DNA of 64,000 nt, taken from NCBI RefSeq assembly GCF_023913515.1, contig NZ_CP099391.1, positions 372,001-436,000 of the forward strand, written 5' to 3'. The DNA is from Natronococcus sp. CG52. GTDB lineage: Archaea; Halobacteriota; Halobacteria; Halobacteriales; Natrialbaceae. A model generated the notes under the pieces. That model did not search any database and was not told where the DNA came from. It saw only the letters and a list, made by a program, of their open reading frames with translations. The translations under genes were made by a program, and so were the position numbers. Below are positions 42,245-51,383 of this stretch, piece after piece (position 1 is the stretch's first letter; each line of letters begins with the position of its first letter).

Positions 42245-43429
42245 ATGGCATTCGCTCTGTCCGACGAGCACCGCGCAATCCGCGAGGCCGTTCGCGAGTT
42301 CGGCGAAAACGAGATGAAACCGGTGGCCGAAGAGTACGACCGGGAGGGAACGTATCCCGAAGAGATCCGCAGGGAGGCGGCGCAGTACGACTTCGTCGCG
42401 CCGGGGATTCCCCTGGAGTACGACGGTGCCGGGATGGACAAGATCTCCTCGACGATCGTCACCGAAGAGCTGTGGCGGGCCGATCCCGGGATCGGCTCGG
42501 CCGTCGGCAGCGCCGGCTTCGGGACGAACATGATCCTCGAGTTCGGCGACGAGTGGATGAAAGAGGAGTGGCTCCCGAAGATCGCCAACGGCGAGACCGC
42601 CTCCTGTTCGATGATCTCCGAACCCGCACACGGCTCGAACGTCGCCGGCATCGAGACCGTGGCGGAGCGCGAGGCGCAGGGCGCCTCGGAACGAAGCGGT
42701 GCAGCCGCTGAGAAGGACGGCGACGGCTACGTGCTCAACGGGAACAAGATGTGGATCACGAACGGGACCGTCGCCGACGTCGGCGTCCTGATGGCCAAGA
42801 CCAGCCCCGACGAGGGCCACCGCGGGATCACCGCGTTCCTCGTCGAGATGGACGCCGACGGCGTCCGGACCGAGAAGATCGACAACAAGCTCGGCATCCG
42901 CGCCTCCGACCTCGCCGAGGTCATCGTCGACGACGTCCGCGTGCCCGAGGAGAACGTCATCGGCGAGGTCGATCAGGGATTCTACCAGCTGATGGAGTTC
43001 TTCGCCTCCGGCCGCACCAGCGTCGCCGCCCAGGCCGTCGGCGCCGCCCAGGGTGCCCTCGACGCGGCGCTCGACTACGCCAATCAGCGTGAGCAGTTCG
43101 GCCAGAAGATCAAGGAATTCCAGGCTATCGAGCACAAACTCGCCGAGATGGCGACGAAAGTCGAGGCCGCTCGATCGCTGACCTACCGCGCCGCGACCCA
43201 GGTCGAGCGGAACAACCAGGACGTCGCCGCGCAGTTCTCGAGCATGGCGAAGCTGTTCGCCAGCGAAATCTCGGTCGAAGTCGCCGACGAAGGGGTTCAG
43301 GTCCACGGCGGTTCGGGCTACGTCACGGACTACCCGGCCGAACGCTACTACCGCGACGCCCGCATCACGAAGATCTACGAGGGAACGAGCGAGATTCAGA
43401 AGAACATCATCGCCGACCAGTTGCTGTAG
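42245..43429 (+). CDS. acyl-CoA dehydrogenase
   Basis: 394 aa. It introduces the alpha-beta double bond in an acyl-CoA, reducing FAD. Blocks: ASCSMISEPAHGSNVAG, YVLNGNKMWITNGTVADVGV, EEHRGITA-type loop DEGHRGITAFLVEMDADGVR, GRTSVAAQAVGAAQGALDAA, EQFGQKIKEFQAIEHKLAEM and the catalytic-Glu region KIYEGTSEIQKNIIADQLL. An in-frame palindromic insert near residues 141-156 distinguishes it from relatives. Same strand as the ligase; the thiolase gene is convergent downstream. Confidence 0.94.
   Translation: MAFALSDEHRAIREAVREFGENEMKPVAEEYDREGTYPEEIRREAAQYDFVAPGIPLEYDGAGMDKISSTIVTEELWRADPGIGSAVGSAGFGTNMILEFGDEWMKEEWLPKIANGETASCSMISEPAHGSNVAGIETVAEREAQGASERSGAAAEKDGDGYVLNGNKMWITNGTVADVGVLMAKTSPDEGHRGITAFLVEMDADGVRTEKIDNKLGIRASDLAEVIVDDVRVPEENVIGEVDQGFYQLMEFFASGRTSVAAQAVGAAQGALDAALDYANQREQFGQKIKEFQAIEHKLAEMATKVEAARSLTYRAATQVERNNQDVAAQFSSMAKLFASEISVEVADEGVQVHGGSGYVTDYPAERYYRDARITKIYEGTSEIQKNIIADQLL
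42670..42709. repeat. paired-hairpin palindromic insert within the acyl-CoA dehydrogenase gene
   Basis: Hairpin 42670-42688 has perfect 8-bp arms CGAGGCGC/GCGCCTCG with loop AGG. After 6 nt, hairpin 42695-42709 has arms AGCGGT/GCCGCT (one G-T pair) with loop GCA. It adds about 15 residues between TVAE and KDGDGYVLNG, in frame. Confidence 0.65.
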
Positions 43430-43444
43430 GCGCTCTTCTCTCCG

Positions 43445-44590
43445 CTACCTCCCGTCCGGAACGCGGAACTCGACCGCGGCGCCCTGTCCGTAGCCGACGC
43501 ACATCGTCGACAGGCCGAGACCGCCGCCGCGTCGCCGCAGTTCGTGGACGAGCGTTACGGGCAACCGAGCGCCCGACGCCCCGAGCGGATGTCCAAGGGC
43601 GATGGCGCCGCCGTTGACGTTGAAAATCTCGTCGTCGAAACCGAGTTCGTCCCTGCAGTACAGCGTTTGGCTGGCGAACGCCTCGTTGAGTTCGACGAGA
43701 TCGTAGTCGTCGGCCGAGCGGCCGTTTCGCTCCCAGATGCCCCGGACTGCCGGAACCGGGCCGATCCCCATCAGTTCGGGATCGACGCCGGCGACGTTGT
43801 GATCCTCGATTTTCGCCATGATCTCGAGGCCGCGCTCCTCGGCGAATGCCCTGCTCGTGATCAGGACTCCTGCGGCCCCGTCGGAGACCTGGGAGGCGTT
43901 GGCGGCGGTGACGGTGCCGTCCTCCTCGAACGCCGGCGGGAGGCCCGATATTTTCTCCGTCGTGGTACCGGGACGCAGGCCCTCGTCTTCCTCGACGACC
44001 CGTTCGTCCGTCTCGATGGGGACGATCTCGTCGTCGAATCTGCCCGCGTCGGTCGCCTCGACCGCACGCTGCTGGCTGCGAGCGCCGTACTCGTCCTGGC
44101 GCTCGCGAGGGATGTCGTACTCTCGGGCGACCGTTTCGGCCGTCTGACCCATCCGGAGGCCGGCGACGTCGTACTGTTCGGCGATGCCGTCGTAGGAGCC
44201 GATCCCCTTCCGGCGCTCGTTTCGGCTCATGTTCTCGACGCCGCCCGCGATAACGACCTCGCGCTGGCCGGCCCGAACGGCGTCGCTCGCGCTCGTGATC
44301 GCCTCGGTCGAGGACGCGCAGAGGCGATCGATCGTGGTTCCCGGCACGCTCTCGCCCAGTTCCGAGCAGAGCGCGATCACGCGGGCGAGGTTGTTGCTCT
44401 GTTCGTTCACCTGCTTGGCACAGCCCCAGCGGATGTCGTCGATATCGGCGCCGGAGAGTCCCGTCCGCTCGAGCATCGTATCGACGAGCGGGACCGAGAG
44501 CCCCTCGCTTCCCGTCTCGGCGAAGACGCCGCCCCGTTTCCCCTGCGGAGTTCGCACTGCCTGGACCACGACTGGCTGCTGATCGGACAT
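43445..44590 (-). CDS. thiolase (acetyl-CoA C-acyltransferase)
   Basis: 381 aa, full-length degradative or biosynthetic thiolase. The nucleophilic Cys is in TIDRLCASSTEAITSA (about residue 90). GGVENMSR follows, and the C-terminal catalytic His and Cys are in GGAIALGHPLGASGARL and STMCVGYGQGAAVEF. It cleaves 3-ketoacyl-CoA to acetyl-CoA, completing beta-oxidation with the adjacent hydroxyacyl-CoA dehydrogenase and enoyl-CoA hydratase. Divergent from the dehydrogenase gene across about 100 bp. Confidence 0.94.
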   Translation of the reverse strand: MSDQQPVVVQAVRTPQGKRGGVFAETGSEGLSVPLVDTMLERTGLSGADIDDIRWGCAKQVNEQSNNLARVIALCSELGESVPGTTIDRLCASSTEAITSASDAVRAGQREVVIAGGVENMSRNERRKGIGSYDGIAEQYDVAGLRMGQTAETVAREYDIPRERQDEYGARSQQRAVEATDAGRFDDEIVPIETDERVVEEDEGLRPGTTTEKISGLPPAFEEDGTVTAANASQVSDGAAGVLITSRAFAEERGLEIMAKIEDHNVAGVDPELMGIGPVPAVRGIWERNGRSADDYDLVELNEAFASQTLYCRDELGFDDEIFNVNGGAIALGHPLGASGARLPVTLVHELRRRGGGLGLSTMCVGYGQGAAVEFRVPDGR

Positions 44591-44689
44591 TGGGATCCGG
44601 TCTCACTCCGTCGATATAGGTGCTGCGCTCTCGGGGATCCCACCGCGCGAAGGAGAACGTTTTTGATGATCAATCGGCTGCATTAGCAC

Positions 44690-45580
44690 ATGCAAATCGC
44701 AGTTCTCGGTGCCGGCAGCATGGGGCACGGAATCGCCCAGGTGTCCGCGATGGCGGGCCACGACGTCGTCCTGCGGGACGTCGAATCGGAGTTCGTCGAG
44801 AGCGGTCTCGAGGGAATCCGCGAGAACCTCCAGGGGGGCGTCGACCGGGACAAACTCACGGAGACGGAGATGGAGGAGACGATCGCGCGGATCGAGGGGA
44901 CGACCGACCTCACGGACGCCGTCGGCGACGCCGACCTCGTGGTCGAGGCGGTCCCCGAGGACATGAACCTGAAACGGGACGTCTTCTCCGACGTCGAGGA
45001 TGCCGCGAGCGAGGAGACGGTCATCGCCTCGAACACCTCCTCGCTCTCCGTGACGGAGATGGCCAGCGCGCTCGAGCACCCCGAACGCGCGATCGGGCTC
45101 CACTTTTTCAACCCGCCGCACCTGATGGATCTGGTCGAGATCGTGATCGCCGAACAGACCGACGACCGTACCGAAGCATTCGCCGTCGACTACGTCCGCG
45201 AGATCGAGAAGGAGGACGTCGTCGTCCGCGACAGCGCCGGCTTCGCCACCTCGCGGCTCGGTCTCGTGACGGGGCTCGAGGCGATCCGGATGGTCGAGGA
45301 GGGCGTCGCGAGCCCGGCGGACATCGACGAGGCGATGAAACTCGGCTACGGCTACCCGATGGGCCCGATCGAACTCGGCGACCACGTCGGTCTCGACGTT
45401 CGCCTGCACATCGCCGAACACCTCCGCGAGGAGCTCGGCGAGCGGTTCAAGCCGCCGCAGGCGCTGCGCCGAAAGGTTCGGGCGGGCAAACTCGGCAAGA
45501 AGTCCGGCGAGGGGTTCTACGTCTGGGAGGACGGCGAACGCGCCGGGATGAGCGGCGAGTGGGGTGACGCGGATGAGTGA
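44690..45580 (+). CDS. 3-hydroxyacyl-CoA dehydrogenase
   Basis: 296 aa, the short HBDH/PaaH-type. N-terminal Rossmann fold with GAGSMGHGIAQV (residues 6-17) binding NAD+. The conserved SNTSSLSVTEMA segment is near residues 120-131 and the catalytic His region IGLHFFNPPHLMDLVEIV near 137-154. The C-terminal dimer domain ends GKKSGEGFYVWEDGE. It overlaps the following enoyl-CoA hydratase gene by 8 bp, so the two are co-translated; together they interconvert enoyl-, 3-hydroxy- and 3-ketoacyl-CoA. Confidence 0.95.
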   Translation: MQIAVLGAGSMGHGIAQVSAMAGHDVVLRDVESEFVESGLEGIRENLQGGVDRDKLTETEMEETIARIEGTTDLTDAVGDADLVVEAVPEDMNLKRDVFSDVEDAASEETVIASNTSSLSVTEMASALEHPERAIGLHFFNPPHLMDLVEIVIAEQTDDRTEAFAVDYVREIEKEDVVVRDSAGFATSRLGLVTGLEAIRMVEEGVASPADIDEAMKLGYGYPMGPIELGDHVGLDVRLHIAEHLREELGERFKPPQALRRKVRAGKLGKKSGEGFYVWEDGERAGMSGEWGDADE

Positions 45581-46379
45581 GCTAACCGACGAGTACGAGG
45601 TGCTCTCGGTCGAGGTCGGCGAGCACGCCGACCGCGTCGCGACGGTCGCCATCGAGCGCCCGGACGCCCGCAACGCGCTCAACGGGCAGGTCCGAACCGA
45701 GCTGAAGGACGCGGTCGCCGCCGCGGAGGCGGACGACGACGTCCGCGTGCTCGTCCTCACGGGCGGGGAGGGCTCGGGTGCGTTCGTCGCCGGCGCGGAC
45801 GTCACCGAGTTCCAGGATCGCGGTCTCGTCGAACAGCGCGAGGCCAGCCAGCGACCCCGCGTCTACGAGACCGTCGACGACGCCTCGATTCCGGTCATCG
45901 CCCGGGTCAACGGTCACGCGCTCGGCGGCGGCTGCGAACTCGCGCAGGCCTGCGACGTCCGGATCGCCGAGTCGGGCGCGAAGCTCGGCCAGCCCGAGAT
46001 CAACCTCGGACTCATCCCCGGCGGCGGCGGCACGCAGCGTCTCACCCGCCTCGTCGGCGAGGGCCAGGCGATGCGCCTCGTCCTGTCGGGCGAACTGATC
46101 GACGCCGCGGAGGCGAAGGCGATCGGCCTCGTGGACGACGTCTACGACGCCGAGGACCTCGACGAGGGCGTCTACGGCCTCGCGGAATCGATGGCCGAGA
46201 AGAGTCCCATCGCCCTCGAGTTCGGCAAGAAGGCGGTCAAGGCGGGCTCTCGAATGGGACTCGAGGAGGGCCTCGAGTACGAGTCCGAACTGTTCGTCCA
46301 GCTCTTCGCCACCGAGGACAAGGACGAGGGGATCGGCGCGTTCCTCGAAGGACGGGAGCCGAAGTTCGAGGGGAAGTGA
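45573..46379 (+). CDS. enoyl-CoA hydratase
   Basis: 268 aa from the ATG at 45573, overlapping the preceding stop by 8 bp. Both oxyanion-hole segments are clear: GGEGSGAFVAGADVTEFQD and VNGHALGGGCELAQACDVRI. Both catalytic Glu residues are present, in GGGCELAQ and LGQPEINLGLIPGGGGTQRL, so it should be an active hydratase, unlike the crotonase at 9531. Last gene of the beta-oxidation block. Confidence 0.95.
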   Translation: MSELTDEYEVLSVEVGEHADRVATVAIERPDARNALNGQVRTELKDAVAAAEADDDVRVLVLTGGEGSGAFVAGADVTEFQDRGLVEQREASQRPRVYETVDDASIPVIARVNGHALGGGCELAQACDVRIAESGAKLGQPEINLGLIPGGGGTQRLTRLVGEGQAMRLVLSGELIDAAEAKAIGLVDDVYDAEDLDEGVYGLAESMAEKSPIALEFGKKAVKAGSRMGLEEGLEYESELFVQLFATEDKDEGIGAFLEGREPKFEGK

Positions 46380-46723
46380 GGCGGCTCTGCTGAACCGACA
46401 GACCGTTCGACGAGAGCGTAACTCAACAAACTGTCCTTTTCTCCGCCCTTTCGAATATCAAACAGGTATGTCCAGTTTCGTCTGTCGGGTGTCCCGGAAG
46501 CTGTTACCGCCGGAGAAATCGCCCGCTCGAGCAATTTAACTGGCTACCGAGCGATGAGAGATCGAATGACCCGTCGAACCCGTCGAAATCGGCTCTGTCT
46601 CGAAACAGCCCTGAGATCCCTTCGAACGGGCGAGAGGGGCAATCTGCTGTTTGCCCGGCTTCGTGCTTCTCCCTGACGGATACGCGATGTATCATCTGCG
46701 AGTGATTCTTCAAATTTGTCAAT
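46380..46723. other. intergenic stretch between the beta-oxidation and lactate blocks
   Basis: About 340 bp between convergent genes. I found no gene, tRNA or clear repeat. Minus-strand frames entering from the hydratase gene are antisense shadows. Confidence 0.45.
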
Positions 46724-48955
46724 TTACCGCTGACCGTTCCGACCGCGACGTGCCGGATCGAGCACCTCGACCGGGTGCGTCGCGTCGCGCTCGAGCAGCG
46801 CACCCAGTTGCTCCTCGCAGGAGGTTCCGCTGGCGACGACCAGTCTGTCTCGCGCCGTCGGCGTCGTAAACTGGTCGCGGAGGCGGTCGCCGACGTCCAT
46901 ACTGAGTTCGTAGTACTCCGACTTGTAGCCGAAGCTGCCGGCCATCCCGCAGCACTCGACGTCGCTCTCGAGGACGTCGGCGCCGAGGCGGTCGAGCACC
47001 GCCGTCGTGTAGCGCTCGAGGCCGAGCGTCCGCTGCTGGCAGTGAGCGTGGTAGGCGACCGGTCGCTCGGGCGCGCGGAGCGCCGAGGAGTCGGCGCCGT
47101 TCTCGAGACGGCCGTAGACGTACTCGAGGATCTCGTAGCTCCCCTCTCGAAGCCGCTCGAACGACCGCTCCGGGAGCAGTTTTTCGTACTCGCGGTGGAA
47201 CATCGCCAGGTCGGAAGGTTCGATAACGACGACGTCTCGGCCGGCGTCGAGGTGTTCGGCGAGCGCCGCGTACACCCGGCTCGCCCGCTCGTCGGCGGTG
47301 TCGATCATCCCCTGCGAGAGGGGGGCGCGTCCGCTCTCGCCCACTGGGGGAATCCGGACGTGGACGTCCAGCGCCTCGAGCACCCGGACCGCGGCTTTTC
47401 CGCGGTCGACGTCGACGTAATTGGTGTAGGTGTCGGGATAGAGGACGGCCTCGCGGCTGGCGTCCGCTTGCGAGACGCCCGGTCCCCGCGCGCTATGCCA
47501 GCCCCGCAGCGTCTCACGTTCGAACTCGGGGAGCGACCGCCGCTCGTCGACGCCGAGGGTTCGATCGAGGAGTGTCCTGACCGGACCCAGGTCGGCAACC
47601 CAGTTCGATACCGGCGCGGTCGCGCTGCCCAGTTTCGCGAGCGTCTCGTAGTTGCCGAACAGCCGCTTCTGGGGATCGATCCCGCTCGGCTCCTCGTCGG
47701 GAACCAGTTCGTCGTAGACGAACTCGAACTGACTATCGTCGCCCTCGCGGTTGAGCCGGTCGCGGACCACGGTGTTGATCCAGGGGATGTCGATCTTGAC
47801 CGGGCAGGCGTTGACGCAGCGCGAGCAGCCCGTACAAAGGTCGTTGAACTCGGCGGCGCTGTCGGAGCCGTGGACGCCGGTCTCCCAGCCCGTCGCGATG
47901 CCGCCGGAGTAGGTTTCCCCGCCGAAGGCGTGGCCGCCGACGGACTGGAAGTTGGCACACGAGTTCGCACAGGCCGAACAGCGGATGCAGTACAGCGTCT
48001 CCCGGAGCTGATCGTCCTCGCGCATGTCCATGCGGCCGTTGTCGACGAGCACGAGGTGGAAATCGCGGTCGTCCGCGGTCGCCGAGGAGAGCGGTGCGTC
48101 GGGATCCCGGTCGAGCGACGGCGCGTCGACCGGCGGCGTCAGCACGGAGACGTAGGAGGTGATGTCCTGGCCCGTTCCCGATTTGCCGATGAGTTCGACG
48201 AACGGGTGGAGGTCCTCGACCGTCGGGATAATTTTCTCGACCCCGGCGACGGCGATCTGGGTGTCCGTCGCAGTCACCGTCTTCCGGGCGTTGCCCTCGC
48301 TGGTGACGAGCGCGATCGATCCCGAGTCCGCGGTGACGAAGTTCGCACCGGTCATCCCGACGTCTGCCTCGCGGATGCGCTCGCCGAGGAACTCGCGGGC
48401 GAACACCGTGAGGTCCTCGGCGGTCTCGAGCGGGGTGTCCGGATCGAACCGCTCGCGAAACAGCTCGGCGATACCCTCGCGGGACTTGTGGATCGCCGGC
48501 GCGACGATGTGCGATGGTGCTTCGTCGGCAACCTGGAGGACGAACTCTCCGAGGTCGGTCTCCCAGACGTCGATATCGTCGCGCTCGAGCGCGTCGTTGA
48601 CCTCGAGCTCTTCGGTGGTCATCGACTTCGACTTGACCACCGTCTCGGCCTCGGCGTCGGCGACGACCTCTCGGACGTAGCGGTTCGCGTCCGCGGCGTC
48701 GTCGGCGAGGTAGACCGTCCCGCCGTTTGCCTCGACGGACGCGGTGACCTCGTCGATCAGTTCGGGCAGATTCTCGATGGCGTCCTCCTTGATCTCGCGG
48801 GCCCGATTCCGGTACGCCTCGGCGGCCTCGAGGTCGCCGATGGCGTCGTACCGCCCCCGGTTGAACGTCTGCGTGTTTCGCTCGACGGCGTCGCCCTCGG
48901 TCCGCAGCAGGTGGTGAATGCGGCTCGCTTTCGCCTCGCGCGAATCGGAGCTCAT
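46724..48955 (-). CDS. LUD-domain/Fe-S/CCG fusion (LutB-LutA-like)
   Basis: 743 aa from the ATG at 48953-48955; the open frame extends far upstream only as antisense of the permease. An N-terminal LUD domain (about residues 60-310: KSKSMTTEELEVNDALERD, ADVGMTGANFVTADSGSIAL) is followed by two 4Fe-4S clusters, CIRCSACANSCAN and CTGCSRCVNACPV. The C-terminal part is CCG-type, with YAHCQQRTLGLERY and CCGMAGSFGYKSEYYE. This joins the roles of bacterial LutB and LutA in L-lactate oxidation to pyruvate. It overlaps the LutC-like gene by 4 bp. Confidence 0.92.
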   Translation of the reverse strand: MSSDSREAKASRIHHLLRTEGDAVERNTQTFNRGRYDAIGDLEAAEAYRNRAREIKEDAIENLPELIDEVTASVEANGGTVYLADDAADANRYVREVVADAEAETVVKSKSMTTEELEVNDALERDDIDVWETDLGEFVLQVADEAPSHIVAPAIHKSREGIAELFRERFDPDTPLETAEDLTVFAREFLGERIREADVGMTGANFVTADSGSIALVTSEGNARKTVTATDTQIAVAGVEKIIPTVEDLHPFVELIGKSGTGQDITSYVSVLTPPVDAPSLDRDPDAPLSSATADDRDFHLVLVDNGRMDMREDDQLRETLYCIRCSACANSCANFQSVGGHAFGGETYSGGIATGWETGVHGSDSAAEFNDLCTGCSRCVNACPVKIDIPWINTVVRDRLNREGDDSQFEFVYDELVPDEEPSGIDPQKRLFGNYETLAKLGSATAPVSNWVADLGPVRTLLDRTLGVDERRSLPEFERETLRGWHSARGPGVSQADASREAVLYPDTYTNYVDVDRGKAAVRVLEALDVHVRIPPVGESGRAPLSQGMIDTADERASRVYAALAEHLDAGRDVVVIEPSDLAMFHREYEKLLPERSFERLREGSYEILEYVYGRLENGADSSALRAPERPVAYHAHCQQRTLGLERYTTAVLDRLGADVLESDVECCGMAGSFGYKSEYYELSMDVGDRLRDQFTTPTARDRLVVASGTSCEEQLGALLERDATHPVEVLDPARRGRNGQR

Positions 48956-49458
48956 CGGTCCTCGATCACCACCGCGCGAACCGCCTTCGGCCCGTGTGCG
49001 CCCGTGACGAGCGCCCCCATGTCGGCCGTCGCGCTCGGTCCCGTCGCGAGTACGGTGTCGGCACCACCGCCTCTGGTGTCGGTTCCGAGTCGCTCGAACG
49101 CCGCTTCCATGTCGGGAAGCACGTCGCTCGCGGCGACGATCGCGACGTGGACATCTGCGTAGAGGCTGCTCGGCTCCTCGCCAGTTGGCGAGGACCTGAT
49201 CGCGACGGAGCCGTAGTCCGCGACGGCGAACTCGACGGCCGTGATCCCCGTCGTCGCGGCCTCGAGTTCGTTCGGCGTCGGCTCCGTCTCGACCCCCTCG
49301 GGCAGCGAGACGCCGTCGAACGGAAGGGGAGTGCCGACGGCCGGGGGCTCGAGGATGTCCGCTACTGCGTCCCGAGCCTCGGCCGCGATCGTTCGCTCCA
49401 GCCTGACGTCGACCCCCCGGAGGGCCGATTCGAACGTCCCGATTGCGTCGCTTTCCAT
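48952..49458 (-). CDS. LUD-domain protein (LutC-like)
   Basis: 168 aa from the ATG at 49456-49458, shorter than typical LutC. The region ATTGITAVEFAVADYGSVAI is the characteristic LUD motif, followed by VHVAIVAASDVLPDMEAAF and the C-terminal GPSATADMGALVTGAHGPKA. It is the third component of the lactate-utilisation complex, encoded just before the LutB-LutA-like fusion with a 4-bp ATGA overlap. The frame is open 15 codons further upstream. Confidence 0.9.
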   Translation of the reverse strand: MESDAIGTFESALRGVDVRLERTIAAEARDAVADILEPPAVGTPLPFDGVSLPEGVETEPTPNELEAATTGITAVEFAVADYGSVAIRSSPTGEEPSSLYADVHVAIVAASDVLPDMEAAFERLGTDTRGGGADTVLATGPSATADMGALVTGAHGPKAVRAVVIEDR

Positions 49459-49566
49459 TAGTGGTGTGTTGCCGGAGCGCACAGTAGGGTGTTTCGTCTC
49501 CACTCGTCTCGTGTGACGGCCTCGAGTCGGGTCGATCGACCCGACTCGAGCGCCGCGCTCGTTCCG

Positions 49567-51330
49567 TCAGTAGACGTCGAACACCGCCGGCAGCACGTCG
49601 GGCATGACGTAGACGAACAACAGTGCCAGCAGCCCGACCAACACCGCGTAGTAGAGCAGCGGGATCAAATTCAGCCGGATGACTCTCCCTTCCTGGCCGA
49701 CGAGGCCGACCGTCGCCAGCGCCGCGACGACGTTGTGGATCGCCACGAGGTTGCCGACCGCGCCGCCGACGGCCTGCGTGCCGACCATGATCTGGCTCGA
49801 GAGACCGAGTTCGTGGGCGGCGGTGAACTGGAAGCCGCCGAACGTGATGTTCGAGACGGTGTTCGAACCGGCCATCGCCGCCCCGAGGCCGCCGATGAGC
49901 GCCGCGATGAACGGGTACACCGGCCCGACGACGTTCGCGGTGGTGATCGCGAGCAGTTCGATCATACTCTGGTCGAACGCCGCGCCGGGGGCGCCGCCCG
50001 AGAGGAGCATCACCTGTACCATCGCGATGACGAACACGAGCGCGATGAACGGCGAGACGAGCTTTTCGCCGGCCTCGAGCCAGGCGGCTTTGATCTGCGT
50101 GGCGTTCATCCCGAACAGCGGAATCGCGACGAGCGCGCTCAGGACCAACCAGAAACCGGGAACGTTGACCCAGGCGATCTCGGCCCCCAGCCCCTGTCCG
50201 AGGATGTCGCTCCACGCGAGGACGATGCCGACCGTGAACTCGCCGACGGGAGTGGCGACGTCCACGCCGATATCCGCGTCGGTGATGAACGCGGCGATCG
50301 GTTCCCAGACGCGAGTGAGCACGAGCAACGCGACGAGGACAACGTACGGCGACCACGCCTTGAACAGCGACATCGACGAGCTGTCGGTCCCGTCGGCGCC
50401 GTTGATCTCCTCGGCGTCGGGTTCGATCGTTCCCACCCAGTGGGCGGGCCACTCCTCGCGCGGCGGGAAGTCCCACGTCTCCTCGGGCAGGAAGTAGCCG
50501 GCGCGGAGCATCGCGACGGTGATCGCGCCGCCGACCATCGCCCCGATCAGCGACGGAAACTCGGCGGTGAGGAACCACGCCGAGATCCAGTAGGGGACCG
50601 CGAACGCGATCCCGGCGAACAGGCACAGCGGCGCGACCTCGAGCGCCGGCCGGATCGACCGCTCCTCGCGCGGCCCGAAGAAGTAGACGACCATCCCGAC
50701 GGCGAACAGCGGCATGACGAAGCCGACCAGCGCGTGGTAGGTCGCCGCCCACGCCGCGACCTCGTTCGAGTACTGGGTGACGGACATCCCGCCCTCGGAG
50801 ACGATCCGGTCCTCGTAGATGGTGAGCGGTTCGCGGATGCCGACGATGATGGGCGTCCCGACCGCGCCGTACGTGACGGCGATGATGTGGCCGATCAGCG
50901 CCGCGATCACGGCCGCCAGCGCCGGAAAGCCGAGCGCGAGCAACAGCGGCGCGACGACCGCCGCGGGCGTGCCGAACCCCGCGGCTCCCTCGATGAACGT
51001 GGCGAGGAAGAACGCGAGCAGGACGATCTGGACCCGCCGGTCGTCGGAGACGGACGCGAAGCCCCTGTTGATCCGGTCGAACGCGCCGGCCTGCATCAGC
51101 GTATAGAGCAACACCAGTGCGCCGAAGACGATCCACAGGATCTCGAGTGCGGTCATCACGCCGACGATCGACGCTCCCGCGAGGTACCCCGGCGGGTTGT
51201 TCCACCAGACGAACCCGACGATGAGGGCAGTCACCCAGGCGATCGGCATCGCTCGCGTCGCCGGCCACAGCAACCCGACGAGCAACACCGCGACCACCAG
51301 CAGCGGAAGCGCCGCCGCGACGACGTCCAT
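49567..51330 (-). CDS. lctP: L-lactate permease (LctP family)
   Basis: 587 aa with about 13 membrane segments. It opens MDVVAAALPLLVVAVLLVGL at the ATG at 51328-51330, chosen because LctP proteins begin at this hydrophobic segment; the frame is open 25 codons further up. Conserved LctP features: IEGAAGFGTPAAVVAPLLLA, HIIAVTYGAVGTPIIVG and AALIGGLGAAMAGSNTVSNI. It takes up lactate or glycolate with protons or sodium. Located between the Lut genes and the divergent D-lactate dehydrogenase, so import and oxidation are encoded together. Confidence 0.94.
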   Translation of the reverse strand: MDVVAAALPLLVVAVLLVGLLWPATRAMPIAWVTALIVGFVWWNNPPGYLAGASIVGVMTALEILWIVFGALVLLYTLMQAGAFDRINRGFASVSDDRRVQIVLLAFFLATFIEGAAGFGTPAAVVAPLLLALGFPALAAVIAALIGHIIAVTYGAVGTPIIVGIREPLTIYEDRIVSEGGMSVTQYSNEVAAWAATYHALVGFVMPLFAVGMVVYFFGPREERSIRPALEVAPLCLFAGIAFAVPYWISAWFLTAEFPSLIGAMVGGAITVAMLRAGYFLPEETWDFPPREEWPAHWVGTIEPDAEEINGADGTDSSSMSLFKAWSPYVVLVALLVLTRVWEPIAAFITDADIGVDVATPVGEFTVGIVLAWSDILGQGLGAEIAWVNVPGFWLVLSALVAIPLFGMNATQIKAAWLEAGEKLVSPFIALVFVIAMVQVMLLSGGAPGAAFDQSMIELLAITTANVVGPVYPFIAALIGGLGAAMAGSNTVSNITFGGFQFTAAHELGLSSQIMVGTQAVGGAVGNLVAIHNVVAALATVGLVGQEGRVIRLNLIPLLYYAVLVGLLALLFVYVMPDVLPAVFDVY

Positions 51331-51383
51331 CACCACGCTCCCCCACCTCCGCGATACCGCTCGAGTAACCGTACCCCTCTCTT

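Noticed and set aside
40403-43306. 967-codon minus-strand open frame
   Set aside because: It is exactly antisense to the acyl-CoA ligase and dehydrogenase genes; long antisense frames are expected at this GC content.
46724-51346. A single 1540-codon minus-strand gene
   Set aside because: Only the first-named 743 residues (from the ATG at 48955) have protein character; the upstream part is antisense or out of frame with the lactate permease and is Arg/Gly-rich.
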